From Planctomyces sp. SH-PL62 (lineage in GTDB: Bacteria > Planctomycetota > Planctomycetia > Planctomycetales > Planctomycetaceae): a DNA stretch of 45,433 nucleotides. The stretch is taken from positions 1-45,433 of the forward strand of contig CAMDPX010000030.1 in assembly GCA_945905295.1 (NCBI GenBank). The letters are read 5' to 3'. This document shows positions 24,071 through 33,100 of this stretch, in pieces (the first letter of the stretch is position 1; each line of letters begins with the position of its first letter). A model generated the notes under the pieces. It saw nothing but the letters and a program-made list of their open reading frames with translations, did no database searches and had not been told where the DNA came from. The position numbers and the translations under genes are program-made.

Positions 24071-24132
24071 TCCGTACCGCGACCGTTAGGGAGCGGCCAG
24101 CGCCGGCCGCTCCCTAACGGTCGCGGTACGGA
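24071..24132. repeat. Perfect 28-bp palindrome upstream of the ABC ATPase
   Basis: Arms 24071-24098 and 24105-24132 are perfectly complementary, loop AGCGCC. The right arm ends 26 bp before the ATPase start, so it would fold in the leader RNA or overlap the promoter. No GTAG foot. Confidence 0.93.
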
Positions 24133-24158
24133 TTTCAGCGAGCACGACGAGGATCGTA

Positions 24159-24887
24159 ATGGCTTTGATTGAAATTCGTGATGTTTGCAAGGTCTACGAT
24201 TTGGGCGAGGTCAAAGTCGAGGCTTTGAAGAACGCGCATCTGACCGTCGAGCAAGGGGAGTATATCGCCTTGATCGGTCCCTCCGGTTCCGGCAAGAGCA
24301 CGCTGATGAACACGCTGGGTTGTTTGGATCGCCCGACGAGCGGCAGCTACAAACTGGCTGGCGAGGAAGTCGCCACGATGTCGGGGAACGAACGTGCTCG
24401 CATTCGCAATCAGCGGATCGGGTTCGTCTTTCAGAACTTCAACTTGCTGGCGCGAACCTCCGCGCTCGAGAACGTCGAGTTGCCGCTGCTGTACTCGCGA
24501 GGCGTTTCGTCTTCCGAACGGCATCGCCGCGCAATCGAGAAACTCAAACTGGTCGGACTCGGCGATCGTCTCGATCATCACCCGACGCAACTCTCCGGCG
24601 GACAGCAACAGCGCGTTGCGATCGCGCGGGCACTCGTGAATGAGCCGGCGATCCTGATGGCCGACGAGCCGACCGGGAACCTCGATTCCAAAACCAGCCG
24701 CGAAGTCATCGCCTTGTTCCGCGATCTCAATGAGCAAGCCGGCATCACGGTCATCCTGGTGACGCACGATCAAAACGTGGCTCGCCACGCCAAACGGATC
24801 ATCGTCCTGCGTGACGGCGGAGTCGTCTGTGATACGACCGACTTTCACCAAGCTACCCAAGCGCTTCAGGCGGAACTTCCAGAGTAA
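24159..24887 (+). CDS. ABC transporter ATP-binding protein (MacB/LolD type)
   Basis: 242-residue stand-alone ATPase of the MacB/LolD branch. Walker A GPSGSGKST is at 40-48, Q-loop VFQNFNLL near 90-97, signature LSGGQQQR at 145-152, Walker B ILMADEPTGNLD at 165-176 and the switch His in LVTHDQ. It energises the permease encoded divergently at 21213-22451; normally the two genes sit in one operon. The gene for the outer-membrane factor follows downstream after a GTAG element, so ATPase and TolC-like protein probably share a transcript. Start ATG 24159 has weak ribosome-binding sequence (GAGGATC) upstream. Confidence 0.95.
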   Translation: MALIEIRDVCKVYDLGEVKVEALKNAHLTVEQGEYIALIGPSGSGKSTLMNTLGCLDRPTSGSYKLAGEEVATMSGNERARIRNQRIGFVFQNFNLLARTSALENVELPLLYSRGVSSSERHRRAIEKLKLVGLGDRLDHHPTQLSGGQQQRVAIARALVNEPAILMADEPTGNLDSKTSREVIALFRDLNEQAGITVILVTHDQNVARHAKRIIVLRDGGVVCDTTDFHQATQALQAELPE

Positions 24888-24949
24888 TCCGCAACCAGAC
24901 CGCAATCGGCAGACGATGAACGATCAGGATTCTCAGCGGTTCTAGAACC

Positions 24950-25014
24950 GTAGCCGCACTCGCCAGAGTGCGGGAGAATGGCTGAACAGCCCGCGTTCTG
25001 GCGAACGCGGCTAC
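24950..25014. repeat. GTAG...CTAC paired-hairpin element, CGCCAG-loop type
   Basis: GTAG 24950-24953, stem CCGCACT/AGTGCGG with loop CGCCAG; second hairpin CCGCGTT/AACGCGG with loop CTGGCG; CTAC 25011-25014. An ATG inside it (24978) is in frame with the TolC-like gene but is judged not to be the start. Confidence 0.88.
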
Positions 25015-25031
25015 GCATTCTGGATTCCGGC

Positions 25032-27125
25032 ATGGTTCGCAAGTCGCTGATCCTTCTGCTGCCGGTCTGCCTCGCGCTTGTGGCAGATTCTGCGCATGCA
25101 CAGCGCGTGCTGCCGACGCTTTTCCCGGAACAGCGTTCGATCTCCATTCGAGACCCCTCGCAGCTTCAGAAGACACGCATTCCGGACTCGCCGCCGCCAT
25201 CGAAAGTTTCAGATCCGCAGCCGGACTTGCAGCCGTTCTATCTTTCGCTGGATGAGGCGATTCGCACCGCGCTGCAAAACACGGAGGTCGTTCGCGTGCT
25301 GGCCGGAGTCACGGCCACGACCAGCGGACAGACGATTTACGACCCAGCCGTCACGAACACCGGCATCGACGAACAAAACGCACGGTTCGATCCGACGTTG
25401 GGGCTCAAAAACACTTGGAACCGATTGGAAACTCCGTCGGCCAGTCCCGATACGCTGGATCCCACGCGATCGGTCATTACCGGGTTGCGAACCGACAACT
25501 TTAATTCGACCACGAGCCTCTCCAAACAAAACACGCTGGGCGGAATCTGGGACTTGGACATCAACACTACGCCGTCACGCATGCAGCCCGGTTCGTTTCC
25601 TCTGAACCCGCAGACTCGGTCGTCAACCAGCATCGGCTATACACAGCCGTTGTTGAAAGGGGGCCGCATCGGGGCCAATCTCGCGCCGATTGTGTTGGCT
25701 CGCATCGACACCGAGCGGTCGTACTTTCAGTTCAAAGATTCCATGCAGGAGCAGGTTCGCGGAGTCATCGAAGCGTATTGGTCGCTGGTGGCGGCACGCA
25801 CCGATGTTTGGGCACGCCGGCAGCAGGTCGAGCAATTGACTGAAGCGGTGCGGCGAATCGAGGCTCGTGTCGCCAAAGATCTCGATAACGCGGCGGACTT
25901 GGCTCAAGCCAAGCTCACGCTCGCGAATTTTCGAGCCAACTTGGTCACGTCCGAGGCGAACGTGATTCAGCGCGAGGCCGCGCTGCGAAATATCTTGGGA
26001 TGGGCACCTTCGGACGGAATGCGGCTGATCCCCAACTCGCCGCCGAACACCGAACGCTTTCTTCCCGATTGGTCACTGATCAATGAACTCGCGGCCGAAC
26101 GCCGGCCCGATGTGATCGAGCTCAAGCTGATTCTGGAAGCCGATGAGCAACAATGGCAGATCGCCCGCAACAATGCTTTGCCGCAAGTCGATGCCGTCGG
26201 CCTGTATCGCTGGAATGGTCTCGAAGGGACGATGCCCAATGGTTCGTCGGTCTCGTCAAACTCAGGAGCCTTCACCGATTGGACGTTGGGGGTGAATTTC
26301 TCGGTGCCGCTGGGGCTGCGTCAGTCGCGCGCCGCGCTGCGTGCTCGCGAACTGATCATCGCGCGCGATCGTGCCAACTTGCAGCAGGGACTGCACAACG
26401 CCGGTCATCTGCTCGCCACGAGCGTGCGCAGCCTCGACCAACTCTATGAGCAGTATCTTGCGTTTCGAGAAGCTCGGCAGGCGGCGCGAATCAACTTGGA
26501 TTATCAACTGGTGAACTACCGCCTGGGGCGAGCGATCCTGATCAACGTCTTGCAGGCCCTGGTCGATTGGGGCAATTCCGTCTCGTCGGAAGCGAGCGCA
26601 CTGACGCAATACAACGCGCAACTCGCCATGCTGGAACGTCAGACCGGCACGATTCTCGAAACGCATGGAGTCGTCTTCTACGAAGAGCGGTCTGGCTGGG
26701 TCGGCCCATTGGGACACTTCGTCGAAGACGTTTGTTATCCCAAAGATCTGCGGCCGTCTCAGAACGTGGATCGCTATCCGACCTCGGACAAGCCGTCCGA
26801 AGACGCCTTCGACTTGCGACCTCCGACCAATCTGCGCGACCGCCTGCCGAACATCCCCTACGACGACATCAAGCTGCAGCCGCTCGAAGACTTCGTGCCG
26901 CCAGTTCCCAAGAAAGAAGACTCCAAGCCAGAGCCAAATCCCAAGCGTCCGCTTCCGATTCCGCCGCCCCCCGATCCGCCCAAGAACGGAGCGATGCCGC
27001 CGCCCACGGATCGCACCGTCGGGCAACGCGCCAAGTCTTGGTTCCGCCGCCACAGTTCCAATGCGCCGGCCATCGGTCCAACACGTCGCCAGGCGGTTGC
27101 GAGTTCGTCGAACGCCGAGAAGTGA
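25032..27125 (+). CDS. TolC-family outer-membrane efflux protein
   Basis: 697 residues. A signal peptide (MVRKSLILLLPVCLALVADS, ending AHA) is followed by the outer-membrane efflux fold: YLSLDEAIRTALQNT near residue 75, coiled segments VRRIEARVAKDLDNAADLAQAK, NILGW, then the second repeat half with ERRPDVIELKLILEADEQQW and NYRLGRAILINVLQALVDW. The last 110 residues are a proline-rich extension (KRPLPIPPPPDPP) not usual in TolC and possibly periplasmic or cell-wall facing. Start at 25032 puts the signal peptide first; an in-frame ATG at 24978 lies in a repeat. Acts with the ABC genes around it as the outer channel. No strong Shine-Dalgarno is seen. Confidence 0.88.
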   Translation: MVRKSLILLLPVCLALVADSAHAQRVLPTLFPEQRSISIRDPSQLQKTRIPDSPPPSKVSDPQPDLQPFYLSLDEAIRTALQNTEVVRVLAGVTATTSGQTIYDPAVTNTGIDEQNARFDPTLGLKNTWNRLETPSASPDTLDPTRSVITGLRTDNFNSTTSLSKQNTLGGIWDLDINTTPSRMQPGSFPLNPQTRSSTSIGYTQPLLKGGRIGANLAPIVLARIDTERSYFQFKDSMQEQVRGVIEAYWSLVAARTDVWARRQQVEQLTEAVRRIEARVAKDLDNAADLAQAKLTLANFRANLVTSEANVIQREAALRNILGWAPSDGMRLIPNSPPNTERFLPDWSLINELAAERRPDVIELKLILEADEQQWQIARNNALPQVDAVGLYRWNGLEGTMPNGSSVSSNSGAFTDWTLGVNFSVPLGLRQSRAALRARELIIARDRANLQQGLHNAGHLLATSVRSLDQLYEQYLAFREARQAARINLDYQLVNYRLGRAILINVLQALVDWGNSVSSEASALTQYNAQLAMLERQTGTILETHGVVFYEERSGWVGPLGHFVEDVCYPKDLRPSQNVDRYPTSDKPSEDAFDLRPPTNLRDRLPNIPYDDIKLQPLEDFVPPVPKKEDSKPEPNPKRPLPIPPPPDPPKNGAMPPPTDRTVGQRAKSWFRRHSSNAPAIGPTRRQAVASSSNAEK

Positions 27126-27197
27126 AATCTCCGTGTCGCACGAAACGTCATCGTCTTGGTTCATCGGCCTCGCGACGCGGCTTCGCCGCAACCAAAC

Positions 27198-27258
27198 GTA
27201 GGACGGACAATCCTGTCCGTCGCCAAGTCCTCAGGACGGACAGGATTGTCCGTCCTAC
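27198..27258. repeat. GTAG...CTAC paired-hairpin element with GGACGGACA stems
   Basis: GTAG 27198-27201, hairpin GACGGACA/TGTCCGTC, spacer, mirror hairpin, CTAC 27255-27258. It lies in the 262-bp gap between the TolC-like and solute-binding protein genes. Confidence 0.88.
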
Positions 27259-27387
27259 AAAATGCGTGTGACTCCGACTCTTCCGCAGACCGACGGAAAT
27301 GGCGGAGGACCGGATTTGTCTTTCTGATTCGCACAGGTCACGATGCCGTCCTCCTGTCATCTTCTACTTTCGCGGAGACCATTCACC

Positions 27388-28446
27388 ATGAGCGACACGA
27401 CGCGGCGCGACTTTCTGGAACGACTGGCGACTGGTACCGGCATCGGCGTTGGCTTGGGCATCGCCGGTTGCTCACAGCGCGATCAGCAAGCTCCCGTCAA
27501 CGCGAGCAGCGCCGGTCAGCCGGGACGCAAACGCCTGCGAGCGGCGTTTTCCAACGCAGGATTGCAGAGCAGTTGGTGCGCGCTCGGCAAAACGACGGCT
27601 GAGTTGTGGGGCCAACTGCTGGATATCGAGATCGAATGGTTCGACGGCGAGTTCGATCCCGAAAAGCAACGCAACAAGATCGACGCGATCGTTCACAAGC
27701 AGTGGGACTTCTGCTGCTTCCAGGCGGTGCAGATTGATTCGCTGGCCGCTCCGGTGCGCAAGTTGAAGCAGCGCGGTGTGCCGGTCATCTCGATGGACAC
27801 GCTGCTGGTCGACATGGACAAGATGCGCGACACCGGCGTCTGGTGCGAAGTCACTCCCAACCATGTGGACATGGCCGAGAAGAGCGTCGGCTATCTGATG
27901 GAGAAGATCGGCGGCAAAGGAAAGGTGATTCACATCGGCGGGCTGAGCGCTCACAGCGGAGCGCAGGGACGCAAGCAAGGCTTTGAAAACATCGTCAAGA
28001 AGTTCTCCGACGTCCAAGTCGTGGGTGGCGAAGTTCGCTGGTGCGATTGGAAGAAGGAGAAAGCTCGGAACACCTTCGAGTCGCTGTTGGAACAAGAGAA
28101 GGAGCCGATTGCCGGTGCGTTCTTCCACAGCGATGACATGGCCCTCGCCGCCGCGCCGGCCATCAAAGGGACGATCCACAAGGACATGAAGATCGTCGCA
28201 GTGGACGGCCAGAAGGAAGGACTGGAAGCGGTCCAGAACGGCGTATTAGCTGCAACGACAGTGAACCCCGTCTGCCGCATTCACCGCACGTCGCTGATCA
28301 TTGGCCAGTTCATCGCTCGGAACGGCGAGAAGGTCGACACCGTACCGATGGAGGTAATTACTCCGGGACCGCTGGTCTCCTTGGATCATCCCAACGATTT
28401 GGCTGCGATGTTCTATCTGGCTGACCCGACCCATTGCCTCGTGTGA
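27388..28446 (+). CDS. Tat-exported lipoprotein, periplasmic sugar-binding protein family
   Basis: 352 residues. The N-terminus combines a twin-arginine motif (TRRDFLERLATG) with a lipobox GIAGC (lipidated Cys28), so a folded lipoprotein is predicted. The mature protein is a type-1 periplasmic binding domain of the ribose/galactose group (RLRAAFSNAGLQSSW, QAVQIDSLAAPVRKLKQRGVPVISMDT, FFHSDDMALAAAPAIKG, IVAVDGQKEGLEAVQNG). Start ATG 27388 has GGAGACC upstream; the frame is open to 27343. No ABC permease or ATPase for sugar uptake is adjacent, so it may serve a distant transporter or a signalling receptor. Tat rather than Sec export suggests it folds or binds a cofactor first. Confidence 0.9.
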   Translation: MSDTTRRDFLERLATGTGIGVGLGIAGCSQRDQQAPVNASSAGQPGRKRLRAAFSNAGLQSSWCALGKTTAELWGQLLDIEIEWFDGEFDPEKQRNKIDAIVHKQWDFCCFQAVQIDSLAAPVRKLKQRGVPVISMDTLLVDMDKMRDTGVWCEVTPNHVDMAEKSVGYLMEKIGGKGKVIHIGGLSAHSGAQGRKQGFENIVKKFSDVQVVGGEVRWCDWKKEKARNTFESLLEQEKEPIAGAFFHSDDMALAAAPAIKGTIHKDMKIVAVDGQKEGLEAVQNGVLAATTVNPVCRIHRTSLIIGQFIARNGEKVDTVPMEVITPGPLVSLDHPNDLAAMFYLADPTHCLV

Positions 28447-28453
28447 GAAGCCC

Positions 28454-28618
28454 GTCGCCTGACTCTCCGAGGCTGTGAACTTTTTGGTAGCTGAAGTCGC
28501 CAGACTTCAGAATTCGCCGAGAAAACTGAACTCTGGCGAGTTCAGCTACCAATTCTTTCACAGCCTCTCCGAGTCGGGAATGCTTTCGCAAGATTCCCGA
28601 CTCGGAGAGTCAGGCTAC
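28454..28618. repeat. Composite nested repeat with GTAG/CTAC element inside
   Basis: Outer frame: GTCG at 28454 followed by CCTGACTCTCCGAG, matched by CTCGGAGAGTCAGG and CTAC at 28615-28618. Inside it is a complete element 28487-28549 (GTAG, stem CTGAAGT/ACTTCAG with loop CGCCAG, stem CTGAACT/AGTTCAG with loop CTGGCG, CTAC) and a further hairpin of CTCTCCGAGTCGGGAAT with its complement. Confidence 0.85.
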
Positions 28619-28658
28619 GCTGAAAAGCCGCTTCGAGAATTGCCATTAAGGTCTCGTG

Positions 28659-28967
28659 ATGTCTGTCTCTCGCCGAGAATTTGCCAAGTCGATCGCCGCC
28701 GTCGCGGCTCTGCCGGCTGCGGCCGTCGGACTGGCAGAGGATCCAAAACCACCGACACCGGAGAAGCCCGATCCGCTCCGTGTCGAGTTGGCTCTGTGGT
28801 TGGAATTGATCCGCGTCAGATACCCCGACCCGCGATTGACTCCCGCCGTGATGACGTTGGTGGCCGGCGACTGTCTCGGTGACATCATGCACTGCCGCCG
28901 CGTGAGTTCTTTCCCACTGAAGAACTCTGACGCCCCAGCGTTCGCGATGACCGTCTGGCACTCGTAG
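28659..28967 (+). CDS. Small Tat-signal protein, unknown function
   Basis: 102 residues. MSVSRREFAKSIAAVAALPAAAVG is a twin-arginine signal; the remainder (about 75 residues, with RVELALWLELIRV and a Cys-containing GDCLGDIMHC) matches nothing I recognise. ATG 28659 is chosen over GTG 28656 for its better signal-like start. The stop TAG is part of the GTAG foot of the repeat at 28964-29017, so the gene may have been shortened or ended by the insertion. Downstream is the LysR gene, 193 bp away. Could be the residue of a larger exported protein. Confidence 0.6.
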   Translation: MSVSRREFAKSIAAVAALPAAAVGLAEDPKPPTPEKPDPLRVELALWLELIRVRYPDPRLTPAVMTLVAGDCLGDIMHCRRVSSFPLKNSDAPAFAMTVWHS

Positions 28968-29017
28968 TGACCGCATTCATGCGGCCGTTGTTCCGACCCG
29001 ATCAATCGGGGCACGAC
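28964..29017. repeat. GTAG paired-hairpin element, TGACC type, decayed right end
   Basis: GTAG 28964-28967, hairpin GACCGCAT/ATGCGGCC, spacer, hairpin GACCCGAT/ATCGGGGC, and CGAC in place of CTAC. It is the same type as 2753-2806 but with its hairpins in the other order. Confidence 0.8.
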
Positions 29018-29160
29018 CAGCGGATTTGCTCGCAGATGCCCGTCTGTTTCTTGACGGTCCCGGAATCAAGGGCTAATTTGCCGCCCTGGATTTATGGCCG
29101 GCAGGATGCTGTATTAGCCATTTTGATATTAAGCCCGCTGAGGCGGGTAGGTCGTGCTTC

Positions 29161-30156
29161 ATGCCGTTGCCCAACGTCGAGCTGTTTTGTGATGTCGTCG
29201 CGCTGCGCAGTTTCTCGAAAGCGGCGGCCGAACGAGATGTCACGCAGTCGTCGGTCAGCCAGTCGATTGCGGCACTAGAGAAGCGGTTGGGATTGCAACT
29301 GATTGATCGAAGCAAGCGACCGTTTGAACTGACACCGGCGGGAGTCATTTACCACGAAGGCTGTCGGACGCTGCTGGATGAGTTTCGCAAGTTGGAAGAT
29401 CGCGTGCGGAACATGGTCGATAAGGTCGTCGGCCGCGTACGCATCGCGGCGATCTATTCGGTCGGATTGTCAGAGATGGATCGCTATGTCGCTCGGTTCC
29501 GCGAGCTTTATCCGGATGCCGAACTGCGAATCGACTACCTGCATCCCGACGAGGTGTATCGGCGCGTCTCGGCCGACGAAGCGGACTTGGGCTTGGTCTC
29601 GTTCCCGAAAGAGGGGGGCGAGTTCAAAGCTCAGGAGTGGCAGCGACAGCCGATGGTGTTGATCGTTCCGCCGGACCACAAATTGGTTGAAGAAGGACGT
29701 GAGCAATCCGGAGTCTCGGTGCAGGCGCTGGAAGGCGAAGACTTCGTCGGGCTGACGGAGGAACTGAAAATTCGCCGTCAGATCGATCGCTGGCTGAAGC
29801 ACGACAAAGTCTCGGTCAACGTGGTCCACTCATTCGACAACATCGAGAACATCAAGCGCGCAGTCGAGATTGGTTCCGGCGTGTCGATCCTGCCTGAGCC
29901 GACCGTCCAACGGGAAGTCGAAGCCGGGACATTGGTCGCGCTACCACTGAAAGACGTGGCTTGGTTTCGGCCGATCGGTGTGATTCACAAGCGAAACAAG
30001 TCCCCTTCGACAGCGGCGTCGAAGTTTTTGGAATTGCTCAAGGCACCGCCAGCAGCGCTGCCGCCGGTCGCTCGCAGCAACGGGCACAAGAACGAACGCC
30101 CTCGAATGGCGCGGCCGGCAATGACAGTCAGAATGGAAGAAGAGGTTCAACGCTAA
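29161..30156 (+). CDS. LysR-family transcriptional regulator
   Basis: 331 residues. The N-terminal winged helix (about 1-65: LFCDVVALRSFSKAAAERDVTQSSVSQSIAALEKRLG with LTPAG) is the LysR DNA-binding domain; the rest is a LysR substrate-binding domain (VRIAAIYSVGLSEMD through GSGVSILPEPTV) plus a basic C-terminal tail. Its stop codon overlaps the gltB start as TAATG, so the two are translationally coupled, unlike the usual divergent LysR arrangement. Regulation of gltB is therefore probable (GltC is a LysR protein that controls gltAB in Bacillus), but the effector is unknown. The upstream 29100-29155 segment is AT-rich and promoter-like. Confidence 0.93.
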   Translation: MPLPNVELFCDVVALRSFSKAAAERDVTQSSVSQSIAALEKRLGLQLIDRSKRPFELTPAGVIYHEGCRTLLDEFRKLEDRVRNMVDKVVGRVRIAAIYSVGLSEMDRYVARFRELYPDAELRIDYLHPDEVYRRVSADEADLGLVSFPKEGGEFKAQEWQRQPMVLIVPPDHKLVEEGREQSGVSVQALEGEDFVGLTEELKIRRQIDRWLKHDKVSVNVVHSFDNIENIKRAVEIGSGVSILPEPTVQREVEAGTLVALPLKDVAWFRPIGVIHKRNKSPSTAASKFLELLKAPPAALPPVARSNGHKNERPRMARPAMTVRMEEEVQR

Positions 30157-33100
30157 TGACTCAACTACAACTTCACAGCAACGGCCAACCGAAGAAGCAG
30201 GGCCTGTATGACCCGGCGTTCGAGCACGATGCCTGCGGCGTCGGTTTCGTGGCCCACATCAAAGGGGAGCGGTCTCGGCAGATCGTCGATGACGCGGACG
30301 AGATGCTGCGCCGGATGACTCACCGCGGAGCTTGTGGTTGCGAAGAGAACACCGGAGACGGAGCCGGCATCCTCACGGCGTTGCCGTATGAGTTCTTGGA
30401 GAAGATTGCGAAGACGGAGTTGAAGGCATCGCTGCCGCCGCGCGGCCGATACGGTGCCGGGATTGTCTTCCTGCCAACTGACCCCGCGGAGCGTGAAGCC
30501 TGTAAGAACACCGTCAACGAAATCATCGCCGAGCAAGGTCAATCATTGATCGGCTGGCGACATGTGCCGACCGATGCCAATGCGGCGGACATCGGACCGT
30601 CGGCTCGGTCGCGTGAGCCGGCGATGGAGATGGTGTTTGTCGGCGCGAAAGAAGGGATCGATCAGGCGGAGTTTGATCGGCAACTCTTCATCATCCGCAA
30701 GGTGGCGAGTCATCGGCTACGCGATGAATCGAAGCTGACTCAGGCGTTACTCTTTTATATTTGCTCGTTGTCCACGCGGATCATCATCTACAAGGGAATG
30801 ATGATGCCGTCGCAGGTCATGCCCTATTTCCCGGACCTGCGCGATCCGGACTACAAGAGCCATCTGGCGATGATTCATTCGCGGTTCTCGACGAACACGT
30901 TTCCGAGCTGGGATCGGGCTCAACCGTGCCGCTTCATGGCTCACAACGGCGAGATCAACACGCTGCGCGGCAACGTCAATTGGATGTACGCTCGGCAGGG
31001 AGTCATGAATTCGGAGTTGTTTGCGGGCGACCTGCAAAAGCTGTTTCCGATTTGCGAAGCCCATTGCTCGGACTCCGGCAACTTCGACAACGCTCTGGAG
31101 TTGCTCTATCACGCCGGACGGTCGTTGCCGGAAGCGGTGATGATGATGATCCCGGAGGCGTGGCAGAATCATCATGCCATGTCCGAGGACAAGCGGGCGT
31201 TCTACGAATACTTCTCGGCGTTGCAGGAACCGTGGGACGGGCCGGCGTCGATCTCGTTCACCGACGGGCATTACATCGGAGCGGTGCTCGACCGGAATGG
31301 CTTGCGGCCGAGCCGGTATTACGTCACGAAGGACCACAAAGTCGTGATGGCCTCCGAAGTCGGAGTGCTCGACATCGCGCCGGAGAACATCGCCATCAAG
31401 GGACGCTTGCAGCCCGGGAAGATGTTCCTCGTCGATTTCGAGCAAGGTCGCCTGATCCCCGATGAAGAGCTGAAGCAAACGGTCGCCGCGAAACGACCCT
31501 ATGCCGAATGGCTGGCCGGTCAGCGGATTAAGCTGTCGGAACTGCCGAAGGCCGAGGTGCCGGCGAAGTACGACGAGGCGATGCTGCTCAAGCAAATGCA
31601 GGCGTTCGGGTACACGACCGAGACGCTGCAATTCATGATGATCCCGATGATCGAGACAAAGAAAGACCCGCTCGGTTCGATGGGCAACGACGCCGCGCTG
31701 GCGTGTCTGAGCGATCAGCCGAGATTGATTTACGACTACTTCAAGCAGCTCTTCGCACAGGTGACGAACCCGCCGCTCGATTCGATCCGCGAAGAAGTCA
31801 TCATGTCGCTGGAGTGCTTCATCGGACCGGAAGGCAACCTGCTCGACGCGACCGAGCGGCAATGTCACCGGCTGGTCGTGCCGAACCCGATCCTGACCAA
31901 CGAAGAGCTGGCTTCGATTCGGCACCTCAATTATCGCAACTGGAAAACGAAGACGATCGACATTTCGTTCCCTCGCTCGCAGGGTGATCCGGGTTTGCGC
32001 TGGTGTCTCGAACGGATCTGTCAGGAAGCGACGCAGGCGATCGAAAGCGGATTCAGCTTGATCGTGTTGTCCGATCGCACGACGGGGCCTGAGCGTGTGC
32101 CAGTCAGTTCGCTGCTGGCGGTCGGAGCGGTGCATCAGCATCTGGTACGGCACGAATTGCGGACGCGCATCGGCATCATCGTCGAGACGGGCGAAGCTCG
32201 CGAAGTGCATCATCACTGTCTGCTGGTCGGTTACGGAGCCGACGCAATCAACCCGTATCTCGCCTTCGAGGCGCTGCGGCAATGCCGCGAGGACGGGACG
32301 CTCGGCGATCATTGGACCGACGACAAGATCGTCGCGGCGTATCGCAAGGCGGTTGAGAAGGGGATGCTCAAAGTCATGGGCAAGATGGGCATCTCGACAT
32401 TGCAGTCGTACAAGGGCGCTCAGATTTTCGAGGCGCTCGGCCTGAACGAGAGCGTCGTCGATTACTGCTTCGCCGGAACGGCCAGCCGGATCAAGGGGGT
32501 CGATTTTGAAGTGCTCGGCATGGAAGCGATGCAGCGGCACGAGGTCGGATATCCGCCGCGTGAGGGGCAGTCGGCCTCGGTGCTTCCGAACCCCGGCGAG
32601 TTTCATTGGCGGAAGACCGGTGAGAAGCACGCCTGGAATCCGTTCACGATCGCCGAGATTCAGAACGCGGCGCGGACGGGTGACAAGACTTCGTACACAC
32701 GCTTCGCCCAGATCGTGAATGAAGACACTCACAAGGCGTGCTTCCTGCGCGGCCTGTTGAAGATCAAGACCGGTCTCACGCCAATTCCGCTCGATCAAGT
32801 CGAACCGGCGGCCGAGATCGTCAAACGGTTCTGCACCGGCGCGATGAGTTACGGGTCGATTTCGGCGGACGCTCACGAATCGCTGGCGATCGCGATGAAC
32901 CGCATCGGCGGCAAGAGCAATACCGGCGAAGGGGGCGAGGACTACAAACGATTCATCCCCGACGCGAATGGCGACTCACGCCGCTCGGCAATCAAGCAAG
33001 TCGCGAGCGGTCGCTTCGGCGTTTCGAGTTGGTATCTCACAAACGCCGACGAATTGCAGATCAAGATCGCCCAAGGGGCGAAGCCCGGTGAAGGAGGCGA

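Larger units (their letters stand above)
23735..24158. other. Divergent control region of the efflux genes, with two palindromes
   Basis: 424 bp between the adaptor (-) and ATPase (+) starts. It holds inverted repeats at 23881-23962 and 24071-24132 and presumably both promoters. I do not see a recognisable regulator site apart from these. Confidence 0.6.

Noticed and set aside
30747-32876. 709-codon open frame antisense to gltB
   Set aside because: Lies wholly within gltB on the other strand, has no recognisable domain, and is Arg/Asp/His-rich as expected from the antisense of GC-rich coding sequence.
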